Of a stretch of 64,000 bases of DNA, positions 23,480-35,885 are shown in pieces. Numbering within the stretch: position 1 is the first letter of the stretch; each line of letters opens with the position of its first letter. The position numbers and the translations under genes were made by a program. The notes under the pieces are model-generated. The model was not told the DNA's origin. It saw only the letters and a list, made by a program, of their open reading frames with translations, and searched no databases. The stretch is from Scortum barcoo (lineage: Eukaryota; Chordata; Actinopteri; Centrarchiformes; Terapontidae), in assembly GCA_023238725.1 (NCBI GenBank), contig CM041539.1, positions 24,268,104-24,332,103 on the forward strand, in the 5' to 3' direction.

Positions 23480-26400
23480 CTCTTTGGTCATATCCATACA
23501 GCCTCTCATCATGTCTGAAAATGAGAAGATGTTTCAGGTGTAGATCAACAGATTACAAACATTATCATTCTTGCTGCCGTACAGACTTTTACTAACTTTG
23601 ACTTTTACTGCCCTCATTAGTATTGTTACTTCAGCAGCATGCTCTCACATGATCATGCTCTGTAATCAAAATAGACTGTGATGAGAACAGTCAAAAGGGA
23701 CTGTCAGTGAGAAAATGGCTGCAGTGAGTTCTGAACTTTTCCTATGATAATGAACTGTTTTTAAATCAAAGGAGCTTTGTAGGGGCCCTCCAAGCACAGA
23801 TATTGTGGTGCTCTTTTTTAAGCCCATGAATCTTCCCATGTTCTGTTTTATTCTTCTGTTCTCTTTTTATTTCCATGAACTCTGGTCCTGACATTTCTAA
23901 CAAAAAAAACCCATATTCATATACAATTATATAGTACTGAGAGACAGCATTTATTTTTGTATAACTATGTAGAAATGAGATCAAGCTGAACACATTATCC
24001 TATTTCTCCTAATGATTCATAATTTGACCACAAATTACATGTATATTATATATGTGTTAAATAACTGACTTAATGATTCAAATTTTTGAATTTGTGATTC
24101 TCATTTAGTCATTTAAAAATGTAGTGTGAGTCTGTTTTATATTTTACAGCATCAGATGCCATAAATGTCTGCTGCTGCTCCTTCTCATTGTATTCAAAGG
24201 ACTGTCAATTATTTAGTAACCATAGCAGATTGTAAACATGCATCTAAAATTGTAGCTGTACATGAGTCAGAAACTGAATTCAAACCTGTAATTGTAATAA
24301 TAAACATCGTTCTAATTGAGCCTTTTGGAAAATCAAGTCTTCCATAAAGCACCACACACACAAACAGATATGTATACAGTGTAGATATGCAGAGACGCAA
24401 CAGAGATGAACAGCTGTATATTCTGAGGACAAAGGTAGTAGAGGAAGGTGACACAGTGAGGACAGTAAATAAGAGGTTCAAGCAATTAGAAGTAAACCAT
24501 TTTGAAGCAAGCTGCAAATGGATTTTAAGGAAAAAAATTTAAGAAAAAAGAAATATACAACTTAGTACAATTTAAAGGGAGGACACATGGGATTTAACTC
24601 TGAAGATTTATTCTAAGCCAACTGAAAGAGAAAAGAAACCACAAACTGGAGTGAAATCTCTGTAGAGGTGGCTCACATTACAACATGACAACATGACACT
24701 GTGTGTGATGCGTTATTGATTGAATGGTGCATGGGCTTGGAAAATGAAACCTAATGTTGGATCAAAGCAATCCCAAACATACTGGAGACCAACAGTCAAC
24801 AGCCAAAGGCTTAGCTGGCTGTCAGACAAGGTGTGCCATAGAGAGAAACTGTTGGTGCTTTCCTTTATGCTAATTATGCTTCCTCCCATGGGGCGCTTGG
24901 GTGGCGAACATGCCTGGTTCACAGTCACTAACAACCCTGACATTCCAGCTTTGTTTTCAGAAGACAGCAAAAAACACACTGTCTTGGCTGTCAACTGTAA
25001 AATATATTCATGAAGCAGTTCTGTGTGTGTGTGTGTTATGAAGCCAGGGGACATTCCAACACATACCTGACTGACTGATATTCGATTGTAGAGCAGTAAA
25101 GGGTGTTTTTCTTTTGTCTCAAGTCTTAATCACCAGTCTGATGGGTAATGTTAGTTTAGATAAGACAGGGCCATTATCTCTGAACCTGTCAAATTAACAG
25201 CTTATGTCAAACCATCCGTATAGCGATGTCCAGAGCTAATGGGGTGGAATCATTGCAGAATTATGAGAAAAGCTAATTCAAACCTCTGCTATTACAATGA
25301 GCATTACTCTCAATCAGTTCTGCCACTGTTCAGGCTGAACAGGACCTCAAGTCTAATAACCTGCTAGATCCCCCTGATGGCCACAATCTCCATTACAGCT
25401 CACAATGCAAAAGTGGTTGGGTCAATGCACAATAATGAGCTGACTGAAGAGCCGTTAGGTAAGTTTATTTTTATGTGCTCATGTTTTGCAAGTTTAGTGT
25501 CTGCATGCTACATAACTCAGCAGTATAACTAGAAGTTTGAGCTTCTGTTTATGTCCTGCTCTGTCATTTTGAAAACACATTTATAAAGACTCAAAATGAA
25601 CACAATATTTTGTGGTCAAAAGTGGTACCCTGCATTTACAAGTGTGTTCTACACACTAGTGATTGCACAGATTGGCTCTGACATCATCTGAATCTGCATG
25701 TACTCATAAATCATCCAACTGAATGTCTTCACCTGCATTTCAAATTAAGTCATGCAGTGGGATCTTTACTGTGTGTTGTATTAATGTTTGAGTGTTTTCT
25801 TTAATGATTGACTTTGAAGATTAGAGAGGCTGCTGTCAGTAAATGTTAATGTTTCCTATGTGTGCAGTGATGTCACACAGGACAGGACAGAGGAAACTCT
25901 GAGGGGATGGGGCTGTGAAGAGGCAGCAAGCACCTGATGAAAGTTGGCCACTACGTGGCCACTTCTAGACTAGCTAGGGCTGGACTAGTATGGAAGGCAT
26001 CCTGTTCACCCCAAATGTTACGATCATCTGTGATCTCTCCAGCTGTGTTTAATACTGATAAAACAGGGTGCTGTCCTTTTCTATCTTCTCTCAGATCTCC
26101 TGCTCTGGTTGTTCTTGTCTTTAAATAGCTCTGTAGGGTAACATTCTTCAAAGACAGATGACCTTTAGGGTTCAGTGCAGGATGTGAAGTGATAAAACAG
26201 AGCTCAGTATCTCCCCTGCTAAACAAGGTCCCACTTACAATACAAATGTTCCTTTCTTAGTTATCATTGAAAACTGCTGATTATTAATCTGATTTTAAAC
26301 CAAATCCAATGTACTGATAGAGTAGACAGCCATGAACACCTTCATTCCACTTCTTCATATGTACAGCAGCAGGATTTATTATTATAAATGTGTGTTTGCC

Positions 26401-28730
26401 TGAATACACATTTATTTTTATTTTGCATGTTGCTGAACTGACTAAAAGACTATCTGGGTTATGAAAGCAATGAACTGAAATCAGTTGACTGAAAATGTCC
26501 CAGCTGAACAGTGTCTCTGTGTTTTCTGACATTTTCTCACACAAACTTCCAGGGACATATTAGGAGGTTTATCATAATTAGACTGGGAAAATATTCCATG
26601 ATAAAAGTGAGGTCACAACATGAAAAACACTGCAAAGCAAAATTTGAAAATAAAAATGTAATCTATTTATTATTGACAAAAAAAAGATTAGATGAAAATG
26701 CATTTACAAATATGGACAGGCCAAAGTGATGATAAAACATGTTGTACCTCCTGCTTGGCACCTGAATCCTCCTTCCTACCCCACCTGACAGTGGTTACAC
26801 TTTTGCTGTACATTTTCACAGTTTAGCTAATGTGAGGCAGGTGAATTAGGAGGCTTTGGTAGCAAGAGTTTATTGTTTATATCCATATCTGAGAGTGAAT
26901 ATGTGACTCTTAATACATTTTGTTCACTGTGGCCAGATGCTTCAGTAGACACTTAGTGTGTAGTTTTTGAGTGACAGACACCAATGCTGGCATTGTTTCA
27001 TTAAGATGTCGGGGTGCAGCTGTGACAGTGCACATGGCGCTGCTCATTGAAATGTTTGATTTGGCACACCTACAGTAACCTGAACAGAGTCATCATTGGT
27101 GTCATTAAGTACATCTGGATGACTCTCTCACGCTCACTGTTCACTGTAGTTTTGGAGAAACTAAACCAAGAGGAGGTGTAAACCGAACTGTGTACTCACT
27201 CACTGTCATTCGCCTAATCAGTGGCTTTTACTATGTCAGTGTTTCACCTCATCTTAATACTGTATACACATATTTCCTAATTCCTAACAAAAATAAGTCA
27301 TCAGCACAACACACAACATCAGTGATAAGAAAGTCTGATTGCTCTGCTTCAGATGCTGGCTCATGAGCCATTCAAATGAACTGGCTAAGTTAACCTGCTG
27401 AACTGAACAAAAAAAAATATCCAGCAAGGAACTGAGGCTTCTTTCAACCCAAACCCAAACTGAAGACCATGGCAAACAGCACTGTGCCATCATGTTGTTG
27501 CAAAAAAATAAAAACTGTAATAAAAATGCACCAACCTAAACAACCTGGTCACATCAGCATTTCAAACTGGGCAACTTCAGAGCAAAACAACTTCATTTAA
27601 ATGGAACTGCAATCATTGGACCTGGTCACAGTGGTGAAGTATCCACAAGAAAAATTTGTAATTCATCAACATTCATCCAATCAACCCATGTGAGCTCTGA
27701 CTGACATATTTGCACCACTGACTGATAGTAAATTGTCTCAAACTTCCTGAAAGCAGGAAGCCGTCAATCATAGTGTACTAACTGTTTCATATCACACATA
27801 ACCCTGCTCTGCCAGAGTATTAACTGCTTCACAAAAGAGGCACAGTTTGCAGAAGATTGTGAGACAATAGTCTCTTGAAAAAATTGTACTGACTGTGAAA
27901 ACTAGCCAGCTAAAAGAGTTGTTTGGATAACTATGGTTACTAAATAGTGTTATAATGTTCTCTGGTGGCTAGTGTGGTTACCTTGTTAGCAACAGTAATA
28001 AGACAGGCAGCCCTGCAAACAGTCATCAAGCTTTACAGCATCTGTCTTTTTACAAAGATGTGTGGATGAAATTCACTGAGCTACGTACTGGTGCGACCAG
28101 GCCACCGGAGGTTTCATCCTGTTTAGTTTTGGTTTCTGAAGGACAGTCTAGTCATTATTCACAGGAATAGGTTTAGCTTTAAGATTAAGGGATGCTTTAT
28201 CCTTTATCAGTTTTTGATATCCACATGCAGCATTGAAATGTGGATTTATATCTGACAGAAGACCTTTGTAACACAGGCACACACTAGTCATGGTTTTCAA
28301 CAGAAATGTTTTGAATCTTCATTCTTGATCAATCACTGTGGAAATTCCCAAGGTCGTTTAGGTGGGACCATGGGTCCTTGTGAGGACTTCATGATCTCTT
28401 CCATAGTCAGAAAGGAATTTCATTTAACTGGCTTTAGCCATTGTACACGTACATGTAAATCAAAGTGTCACCATAATAACGTTTGTCTTTCCAACAGAGT
28501 AAACAGTTCTGTTATTTAATAGTAATATATGAACAACTCAAATGATCAACCGGTTCTCTGAATGATAGACATTTCTGACTGTCTGATCTGAAGAGACAAA
28601 TAAATTAAAGTAAAATAAAAGTATTGTATATGTCTCTGGTGTCAGCTGGTGAGAGCAGTTTCTCGATCCACAATAACAAATACAGATAAGATGAAAACAA
28701 CATGAGATGGTTAAGAATTCTTACAGAAAG

Positions 28731-30069
28731 TCACAGGCTGGTGTCAGCTGTCTTCATCTTTGGAGCGCTGACAGAGTTGGGTAGTGTTGCAGTGTCAGGC
28801 TGGGCATCCCGGCAGAAGAACACAGCAGGGTTTTTACAGGCCCACATTGCCACCTCTCCTCCGCCTCCTCCTTTTCCAGGACTTGAACTTGACAGCCGGC
28901 TGTTATTCACCCCTACTCGGCTCACATAGCGGTCCCTTATCCTCTCTGCTTGGTTAAGCCGAACCTCACGGTTCTGGGTTTGGCTAGAGAGGTACGCAGC
29001 AATATTTCTGGTCCGATAGCCCTCCTCTCTGCTCCGCCCCAGTAACATTGATATGTTGGGGTTCCTTAGGGCGTAGATCAAAGGGTTAATAGCTCCGTTT
29101 GCCCAGGCTAGCCAGATAGCCACTGTGTCCATCGCAGGGTTGAACGTGTAGTCCCCCATTGCTGTAACCAATCCCATTAAACAATATGGCCCCCAACAAA
29201 AAATGATGAAAACTATCATAATCAGAACTGTGGTAGCTGTTCGCATTTCGCTGTAAAACCGCAGCAAGTATGCATATGTGGTCACCGGCCTGACTCGGAT
29301 TTCAGAGAGACGGACTGTCTTACAGATGTTATAATGACAAAAGCACATGAGGGAGAAGGGCAGTAAATAACATACAACTATAAGGCAGACACTATAAGCT
29401 GTCGCCATGCGTGAGGTCCCAGAGTGGAACACATACATACAGTGGTAAAAACCTTGCTTATGGATTTCTGTAGGTGTCTGGACTAACAGATACCAAGGCA
29501 GAGAGAAAATGACTGCAGTTAACCACACAGCTATCAACAACTGAGTTGCTTTCTGACGCCCTATTTTAGCCTGTGGCTGTCTCACTATGGCGTAGTACCT
29601 GTCAAAGGAGATCAAAGTCATAGTCAGTGTGGAGATGATACCAAAGCAGGTGTTGAAAAAGCCATTGGCCACACAGAAACGGTCCCCAAACATCCAGATA
29701 CCATCCTTACTGAAGAGCATGACAAAGGAGAATGGCAGACAGAGAACAGCTGTGAGGAAGTCAGACAATGACAGCGACATAATAAAAGCGTTGGTCACTG
29801 TTCGAAGCTGTCTGTGTTTGATAATAACAATGACAACTGCTGAGTTGCCAAGGCTGGAAAGGAGGAAGATGGAGAGGAGTACCAAAGCCTGAGCTGCCAC
29901 CGTGATGCCCTGCAGGACAGAGTTACTCTCAGTGACGCTCAGCACTGACGGGGTGGACACCTGATGGATTTGACTCAGCTCACTCCCCCTTTGGTCTCTG
30001 AATGCAGACAGGTTCCCTGTGGTTCCCACTGTGGTGGTGGTCACTAGGCTGGTTGCCATGGAAACAACC
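28731..30069 (-). CDS. gpr135: GPR135 main coding exon 2
   Basis: Open from the acceptor CTTTAG (30070-30071) to the stop at 28731-28733. It contains all seven transmembrane helices and the C-terminal tail. The ten bases before ATG 30059 continue the frame from exon 1. Confidence 0.94.
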
Positions 30070-31211
30070 CTAAAGAACCAGAAGAAAAAAGGAGAAAATC
30101 ATCAAAAGAAGTCACTGCACAATCAGCACAGTCTGCATATCCTAAAAAGAGAAGAATTTCCATTATGGTCTGATGTTAGTACAAATTGTTTGATCCTTTT
30201 TTTTCAACTACCTGAGTTTGGGTACCAATAACAAAACAACAGTTTTCAATTCTATTACATAATACCATTACATAATATACATACATATAAAATCTGTGCA
30301 TAGTAAAGTGCAGCAGTGACTTTGCAACTTACTGGTGATAAAGTTTCTCTCCACTCACTACACCGTTTTGTAGACAGTTGTAACCAAACGAGTATTGAAG
30401 TTTGACACCTAGTCATATGTCACAGATTTACTGTTGAAACTGAACTGACAGCCCTACTCTGAAGTTTTCAGCAGAGAAGGCAGTAAAGCACTACTATACA
30501 GACAAGTGTTAAGCTGCTGTTAGAATTGAGGTTGTAGTTTAGTCTTAGCCTTTAGTACCAATCAGTAGCAAATGATGTCGGCACAAAAGCAGCAGTAGTG
30601 GCTGCTAGAAGCAGTAAACGTATGAGTTAAGATCCACCTGAGTGTGCAGTCTGAAATGAACATTGCAGAAACACTATGTTACTATGTTATCCCACAGTGT
30701 GATCACACCTCCTTTAATGTGAATTCTACAATGAATTTAGTATTACTAGATTTTCAAACTGATGGCTTGGCACCACATCTGGAACATGTCATTTAAAAAG
30801 TGAGATATTTATTCCTTCAAGGAAGCACAGAATTTGTAATCACATCACTGATCCTGTGGGGTTCTGGCCATTGCTCTCCTTTACTTTTGAGATATATAAT
30901 TAATCCTGCTGCTATAGGTATCTCTTTAATTAGCAAGTGTCTGTTTGAAATATCTTTTTTTCAGCTATAGGTCACTGTATCTTCTAGGAATGGTGTATGG
31001 ATGGTGCAGGTGCCCCATTGTTGCAAGTTCTTTTGTGAGGGTGAAGGGAAGTGATGGATAGAAAGGACAGATGGAGGATGGACAGAATGAATTACCTTGG
31101 CACAAGAGATGAGGCGGTGCCCAGCTGGGTGGTGAAGCTTGGTCCCGAGATATCAGCTGTGTAGTTGCTGCTACTGCTGCCCTGCAGGGCTGTGCTAACA
31201 GGCGAATCCAT
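28731..31211 (-). CDS. gpr135: GPR135, orphan class A GPCR (2 coding exons)
   Basis: Seven-transmembrane orphan receptor of the plasma/endosomal membrane; in the known family it shows constitutive activity and beta-arrestin association, ligand unsettled. Coding exons: 31096-31211 (38 codons plus two bases) and 28731-30069, joined AG|G in frame, giving 484 residues (human about 494). Visible features: an N-terminal tail rich in Ser/Thr with N-glycosylation sequons (NYT, NLS); TM1 from AQALVLLSIFLLSSLGNSAV; TM2 with LSLSDFLTAVLCLP; an ionic-lock motif FDRYYAIV after TM3; TM5 CYLLPFSLMCFCHY; TM6 FIIFCWGPYC; and TM7 WANGAINPLIYALRNP with NPxxY. The C-tail has SMLLGRSREEGYRTRN and ends AGDTSL-like (TADTSL), a class III PDZ-like end shared with the human protein. 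The large exon has its own ATG at 30059, so a shorter product starting there is possible. Confidence 0.94.
30072..31095 (-). other. GPR135 intron 1
   Basis: 1.0 kb between the two coding exons, GT-AG borders. I see no repeat family or further coding signal in it. Confidence 0.7.
31096..31211 (-). CDS. gpr135: GPR135 N-terminal coding exon 1
   Basis: Reads MDSPVSTALQGSSSSNYTAD, then ISGPSFTTQLGTASSLVP, followed by donor AAG|GTAATT. The start is in CCATGG context. The phase (2) fits the exon 2 acceptor exactly. It provides an extracellular Ser/Thr-rich tail with one N-glycosylation sequon. Supported by reading frame and splice signals, not by transcripts. Confidence 0.8.
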
Positions 31212-32039
31212 GGATGAAGAAAAACAACGCAACAAAACTCATCCTCCGTCTCACACACATCGATTCAGATGAGAGTCTGTCTGTGTTTTTTTCCTGGATT
31301 GAAACGTAGCTTGTGATACCTCCTCCTCATCCATTTGTAGTTTTCTACTTCCATCATGTCCAAATCCATCAACAGAAGACAGGTGTTTGACAGAACTGTC
31401 AGAGTGCAATATCCAGTTTTTTTGTAAGTTATTAATGGTAAAGTATCACTTCTAACCCTGTTTCATATATAATCAATACCAATGCTCAGTTGGCCTGTGA
31501 GAAAGTCCATGATGCTTCAGTGAGAAGCTGGTGGATCCACCCCAACGGCCCACAAGACTGACTGATCCACACAAGCACATCATGTCTACCGTTTAGGAAC
31601 TGCACCACATAAATTCAGCTTCAGAATAGACTGTTATCTAAAATGTCCAACTCCAGGATGACACTGCTGTCCATCAGAGTTTTACAATCATCTCTACAGG
31701 TGGAACCACCTGTTGACTGTTTGTGTTGCTTTCATTTTAAGTCTCTTGGTGAAAATATATTTGTAATTCCATTTACGTTTTTTGCCAATTCTGATGGCAT
31801 GGCCAAAATATTTGCTTCACTTATTCATGTTATTCATCACACTGCATCATATGTCAGGACACATTAAAGTCCCACCGCATCTGTGCCATACTTACACAGG
31901 TGTGACGGCAGAGTCATGGTGCATCTACAGTGTTACAATGACAAACGGACTGAACTGAAGAGAGAAACAAAGGCACAGCTTGTTTCTGTACTACTGCTGC
32001 TTTTCGAGCTTCAGACAAACATCAGACACACAGCCAGGC

Positions 32040-32440
32040 CTCCCTCCCTCTGTCCTCTCAGCTGCTGAACAATTTACCCGGAAGTGATTTATTTGTTTCC
32101 ATTCTGTAAAAAAGACTGTTTGCTAAAGAGCATGAGTCCCGGTGAGCGCCGTTATTCTGTAGTGAGACATGTTTCCTCTGTGCACAGCAGCTCCTCACAG
32201 CCAGCTCTGTCTGTCTGTCTGTCTGTGCCGCACGCACCGTTTACCGACGTGTCGGTAATGTCACGACAGTCGGTGAGACGTTCAGGTGCTGGCCTCTGGA
32301 AGCCTTCAGAGGGAAACGGAGTCACTCCACTTATTTTCCTTCAGCTGTGTCCGACGCGCTGGAGAGAAAAAACCATGGACGGAGAGAGAGCGGCTGCTGC
32401 GGCTCTACAATACTGCGAGCAGACAAAGAGTGCATGAGCA
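32040..32440. promoter_or_regulatory. GC-rich block with ETS-type motif
   Basis: Locally GC- and CpG-rich compared with flanks. It contains a canonical ETS core CCGGAAGTG at 32078-32086 and lies about 0.9-1.2 kb upstream of GPR135 exon 1, so a GPR135 promoter is plausible. The open frames across it show no conserved motif. Confidence 0.35.
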
Positions 32441-32644
32441 CCTCTATCTGTGTGTGTGTGTGTGTGTGTCTCGGGGTCTCTCCACCAGTGAGCAGTCCCT
32501 CTCTCTCAAACCACGCCCTCCCTATGAACGTCCTCGGAGCTTCGTGTGACGTGTAATGCAGTTGCCATGGTAACTGGTGATAGATTTTGCATCGTCCCTG
32601 TAAAAATGACATTAAAAGGTGTTTTCGAAATGAAATGTGATATA

Positions 32645-32871
32645 TGACATTGACATTGAAGGACAGACAACCACTCACACTCACATTCACACCTAGGGGC
32701 AATTTAGAGTTGCCAATTAACCTAAGCATGTGCATGTTGGATTGTGGGAGGAAGCTGGAGTACCCAGAGAACCCAGAGAGAACCCACGCAGGCACAGAAG
32801 GGCCTGCCTCAACCGGGGATTGAACCCAGGAGGCGACAGTGCTAACCACTACACCACTGTGCCGCCCTCAG
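32645..32871 (-). repeat. tRNA-derived SINE-like repeat
   Basis: Minus strand starts GGGCGGCACAGTGGTGTAGT; an A-box-like TGGTGTAGTGGTTAGC is followed by a B box GGTTCAATCCC about 30 bp on, i.e. an RNA polymerase III promoter. The body has GGAAGCTGG and GGTTAATTGGCAACTCTAAA (minus strand). Widespread fish repeat. Its translation produces a spurious 172-codon open frame. Confidence 0.75.
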
Positions 32872-33829
32872 TCAGTTCAGTTTGAGTTAAAGTCATTAAC
32901 AGTGGATGGGGTTGTGATTAGGCATAATTATAGCCTCACACTGGGCCACGTGTGAGTTTGGGTCAGTTGTCAAGATAAAGAAATGCCACTAAGAAGCATT
33001 AGACACAGAGTAAACTCACCTCCGGAGGTTTAAACACATTTAGCCACAGATTTAGCTTTGCTGTGATTTTTTTACTCTTTCCAAGTGTAACTCAGTAAGT
33101 GATCCTGAGAGCAGCTGAAGTGACAGTGAAATGTATGGAAGGCCATGTGAACAAATAAGGTCTTTGAGATTTCACATTTAAATGTGTGCGTGAAACCATA
33201 CACAGCACAGATTGACGTGTTAATGTGCCCTCTGTGGTGGTGGCCAATGAGGGACCTTTAATCAAGGCACTCAAACATATACATGAGGAGGGTTGCATCA
33301 TTTATGCCGACCAACAGAAGAGCACGTCTACATACTCCTTCCAGGCACCTGCATACAGGTCAGCCACCAGCCTGCCAGAAATGCTGCCATAATGACGCTA
33401 TCAAGAAGAGTGTCCACTTAGTGAGAGACTGAATGTACCAGGCTCTCAGTTAACATAAAACCTGACTGTCAGCCTTCTGACAGTAGCTGGGGAACTTCAC
33501 ACCCCTCCGGCCTGTTTATGTAGGCCACCACAGTGCTGCTGTTTAACCTCAGCATGATGTGTTTGCTGATAACAGGTGGAAATGGAGCAGAACTTTCTGT
33601 ACTGTAGTGACTACAGAAATTTGCTGTGATATATAACCATAAAATAGCCTCAGAAAAGCTAAATAACATAAGTCTACTGTTTCAAAATGAGAACACATCA
33701 GTGAACACATCTGTTAATCAGAGCACTGACATACTGAAGCACGAGGAGAGCCCTAAATGTCTTTTTCATTTATGAATTCTCCGTCACAATCAGCTCACCA
33801 CAGTGCCCACAGACCCCTCATAGTGACAG

Positions 33830-34110
33830 GCCCAGTTTGATCAGTTTGAGCAGTGTATATCCAGCACATCCCATCCTGCTCACCATCCTTTTCAGCCTCT
33901 GTCCTCTGGAAGGCGCTACAGGTCTTTGTCCACCAAAACTACCCCGAATGAGAACAGCTTTTTTCTCTGTGCAATAAGGAATTCTGCCTCTTCATTTCTA
34001 ATCCTTGCACCCTGTATTGTGATGCTCAGCTTTTTATTGTCTATGAATACTGTCATATTGTTGACTGTATAATATGTTATGTCTGCTTATATGTTGTGCT
34101 GCTGACAATG
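33830..34110 (+). pseudogene. LINE 3' fragment (RT C-terminal end)
   Basis: Broken translation resembles the end of LINE ORF2 (HPAHP...PLEGATGLCPPK and KLPRMRTAFF in shifting frames), matching the HPLHQTVG...RFRRSFIPNTIRLFN end of the LINE at 39.7-40.1 kb in style. Many stops. Confidence 0.45.
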
Positions 34111-35388
34111 TGGACTGAGGGTCATCCTCATGGGCGAACTAGAGGAAGAGTCAGGAGATCACCAAAGTCAGCAGGCTTCATTCTCTGACTGTGAATACAC
34201 ACAAAAAAGGACTGCAATCCAAAAGTTGGTGAGATATTTCAGTCTGATCTGTCTGTTTATGGAAATACTGTCCATCCTCTGTTCCACTGCACATGCACTA
34301 ACTCGGAGCGTAATGGATAAACACCAACTGAATGACCACACAAGGAGAAAGGTTACACCAAAGACAATTAAAAAGAAGATGAGAAATGGAGAAAAACAAG
34401 TTAAAGAGAATTAATCTCAATGACGATGATGTATTAGGCCATAAATTACACCTTGACTCAAATCTTGAGTTGCAGATTTCATGAAATTTTCTGCTTTTAT
34501 TGCAATCAAGTGTTTGGTGTACATAAACATAAATGGTGAAGACATTTTATCTTCAGAGTAGTTGCAGGACTGAGGAGATGAAAGTTTGTCCTGAATGCAG
34601 GTTTGAAGGATCGTTACATTTGACTGTGACTGGACCTTACTTGATTACATGTGACAGATAAACTTGACAGTTTGAGGTAGCAGTCAGAAGGAAACTGAAA
34701 GAGAAACTTTGAACAGTGGGGTGAAGGGTTCAGCTTTCAGTTTGAAACACTCGTCTCAGGGCCTGAGAGGCTCACTTTGTTCTTGGACAAAGTTCAAACA
34801 TAGTTCATCATTGTAAAGTAAAAGTAAACATATACAGACTATTCTCAATAAACATGTCTGTCATGTTACATGTCTGGAAAAGAGTAAGAAGAAGTATACA
34901 CTTAATTGATCCCTTTTCAGGAACACGAATAATGAACTTGATGTTTATCATATATACACATAAATGATAACCTAAGCTTTGTCATAACTTTAATATTCTT
35001 CTTGGTGTTAACCAAATATAACTTAAATAATTACCTTAATATTGATCCCATTTTTACATACATATTCAATGAGCAGGTGCCCAACAGCATCACCAGTATC
35101 AATAATATAATATGATAATTATGATGCTAATTATGTTAGAATGAATTGTCATTGTTTTTTCTGACTAACCCCCTAAGAAATGTTAAAGAAGTGTATTTCA
35201 TTTTGAGGTCAGACACCATAAACCATACTTTGCCTTTTGTGCTGCCCTGAACTACACTGTTTGCGAGGCTATGCTACATTATGTTGTTTTAATTTTTTTA
35301 ATCACCATGGTGTGAGGACACCAACATTTGTAACAATGAAGGAAGAGTGTGTTATGCCCTCTTTCTTTGCCCTTACAGATCAGATCAC

Positions 35389-35434
35389 ACTTTCATTTTG
35401 CAGTCACATGTTTCCCGACCCTCAGTATATAAAG
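35389..35434 (+). promoter_or_regulatory. ISRE-like motif and TATA box
   Basis: ACTTTCATTTTGC at 35389-35401 fits the interferon-stimulated response element (NNTTTCNNTTTC) with one mismatch. TATATAAAG follows at 35426-35434. The spacing suits a compact inducible promoter for the small gene downstream. Short motifs occur by chance, so this is suggestive only. Confidence 0.35.
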
Positions 35435-35711
35435 CTCAGTTCAGTGCTCTGTGAGTATGGCTGTTCTTTTCACAATATTGATAGATTTTCTGATAATGTT
35501 AGTAACCCGAGCAAATGTTTTTGATGAAACCAGATGAACTTCATATGCTGATTCAATTTTTTATCTTATCCAAAGTACATTTCACAGATTAGCACAGAAA
35601 AGCCATTGAATGCTAGACTTTTATCATGCACGATCCATTTGGAAGTGACCCATAACAAATAAGCATATCATCATTAGAAACATTCTTTCCTGTGTTCTTG
35701 TCCATGTGTAG

Positions 35712-35762
35712 TTGGTGTCACAGGTCCTGCAGCTCTGGCCGGCCTCGGAGTCGCTGCAACAG
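35712..35762 (+). CDS. Possible exon of a Gly/Ala-rich small gene
   Basis: 51-bp exon candidate between acceptor TGTGTAG and donor GTAAAA. Read in the phase starting with a split Val codon it gives VGVTGPAALAGLGVAAT, reminiscent of the hydrophobic Gly/Ala stretches of IFI27/ISG12-like interferon-inducible proteins. The phase-0 frame is open too, so the reading is not certain. The next candidate exon is at 38241 beyond a LINE insertion. Confidence 0.3.
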
Positions 35763-35885
35763 GTAAAAGGAAAAACTTTATTTTTTAAAATGAACTTTAA
35801 TCTTGTGGTTTTAATTTGTATTTAAGGGTGAGATGATCACATGGAGATAATCACAGGGACATTATGTGCCCTTTCATGTCTTTCT

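Larger units (their letters stand above)
16380..28730. other. Long stretch with no convincing coding exon
   Basis: 12.3 kb upstream of the DAAM1 start and downstream of GPR135. It should contain the DAAM1 5' non-coding exons and promoter and the GPR135 3' untranslated region, but I cannot place them. All open frames are short and show no conserved motif. Items seen are listed separately: LINE tails, the 90-bp duplication, a hairpin and microsatellites. Confidence 0.5.

Noticed and set aside
32084..32437. 117-codon plus-strand open frame in the GC-rich block
   Set aside because: Low-complexity Ser/Arg content and no recognisable motif; more likely promoter or 5' untranslated sequence.
32331..32849. 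172-codon minus-strand open frame
   Set aside because: It runs through the SINE at 32.65-32.87 kb and a GT repeat; the translation is repeat-derived with no conserved domain.
35457..35537. Short frame MAVLFTILIDFLIMLVTRAN as a first exon of the Gly/Ala-rich gene
   Set aside because: Signal-peptide-like, but no donor inside it gives the phase needed by the exon at 35712.
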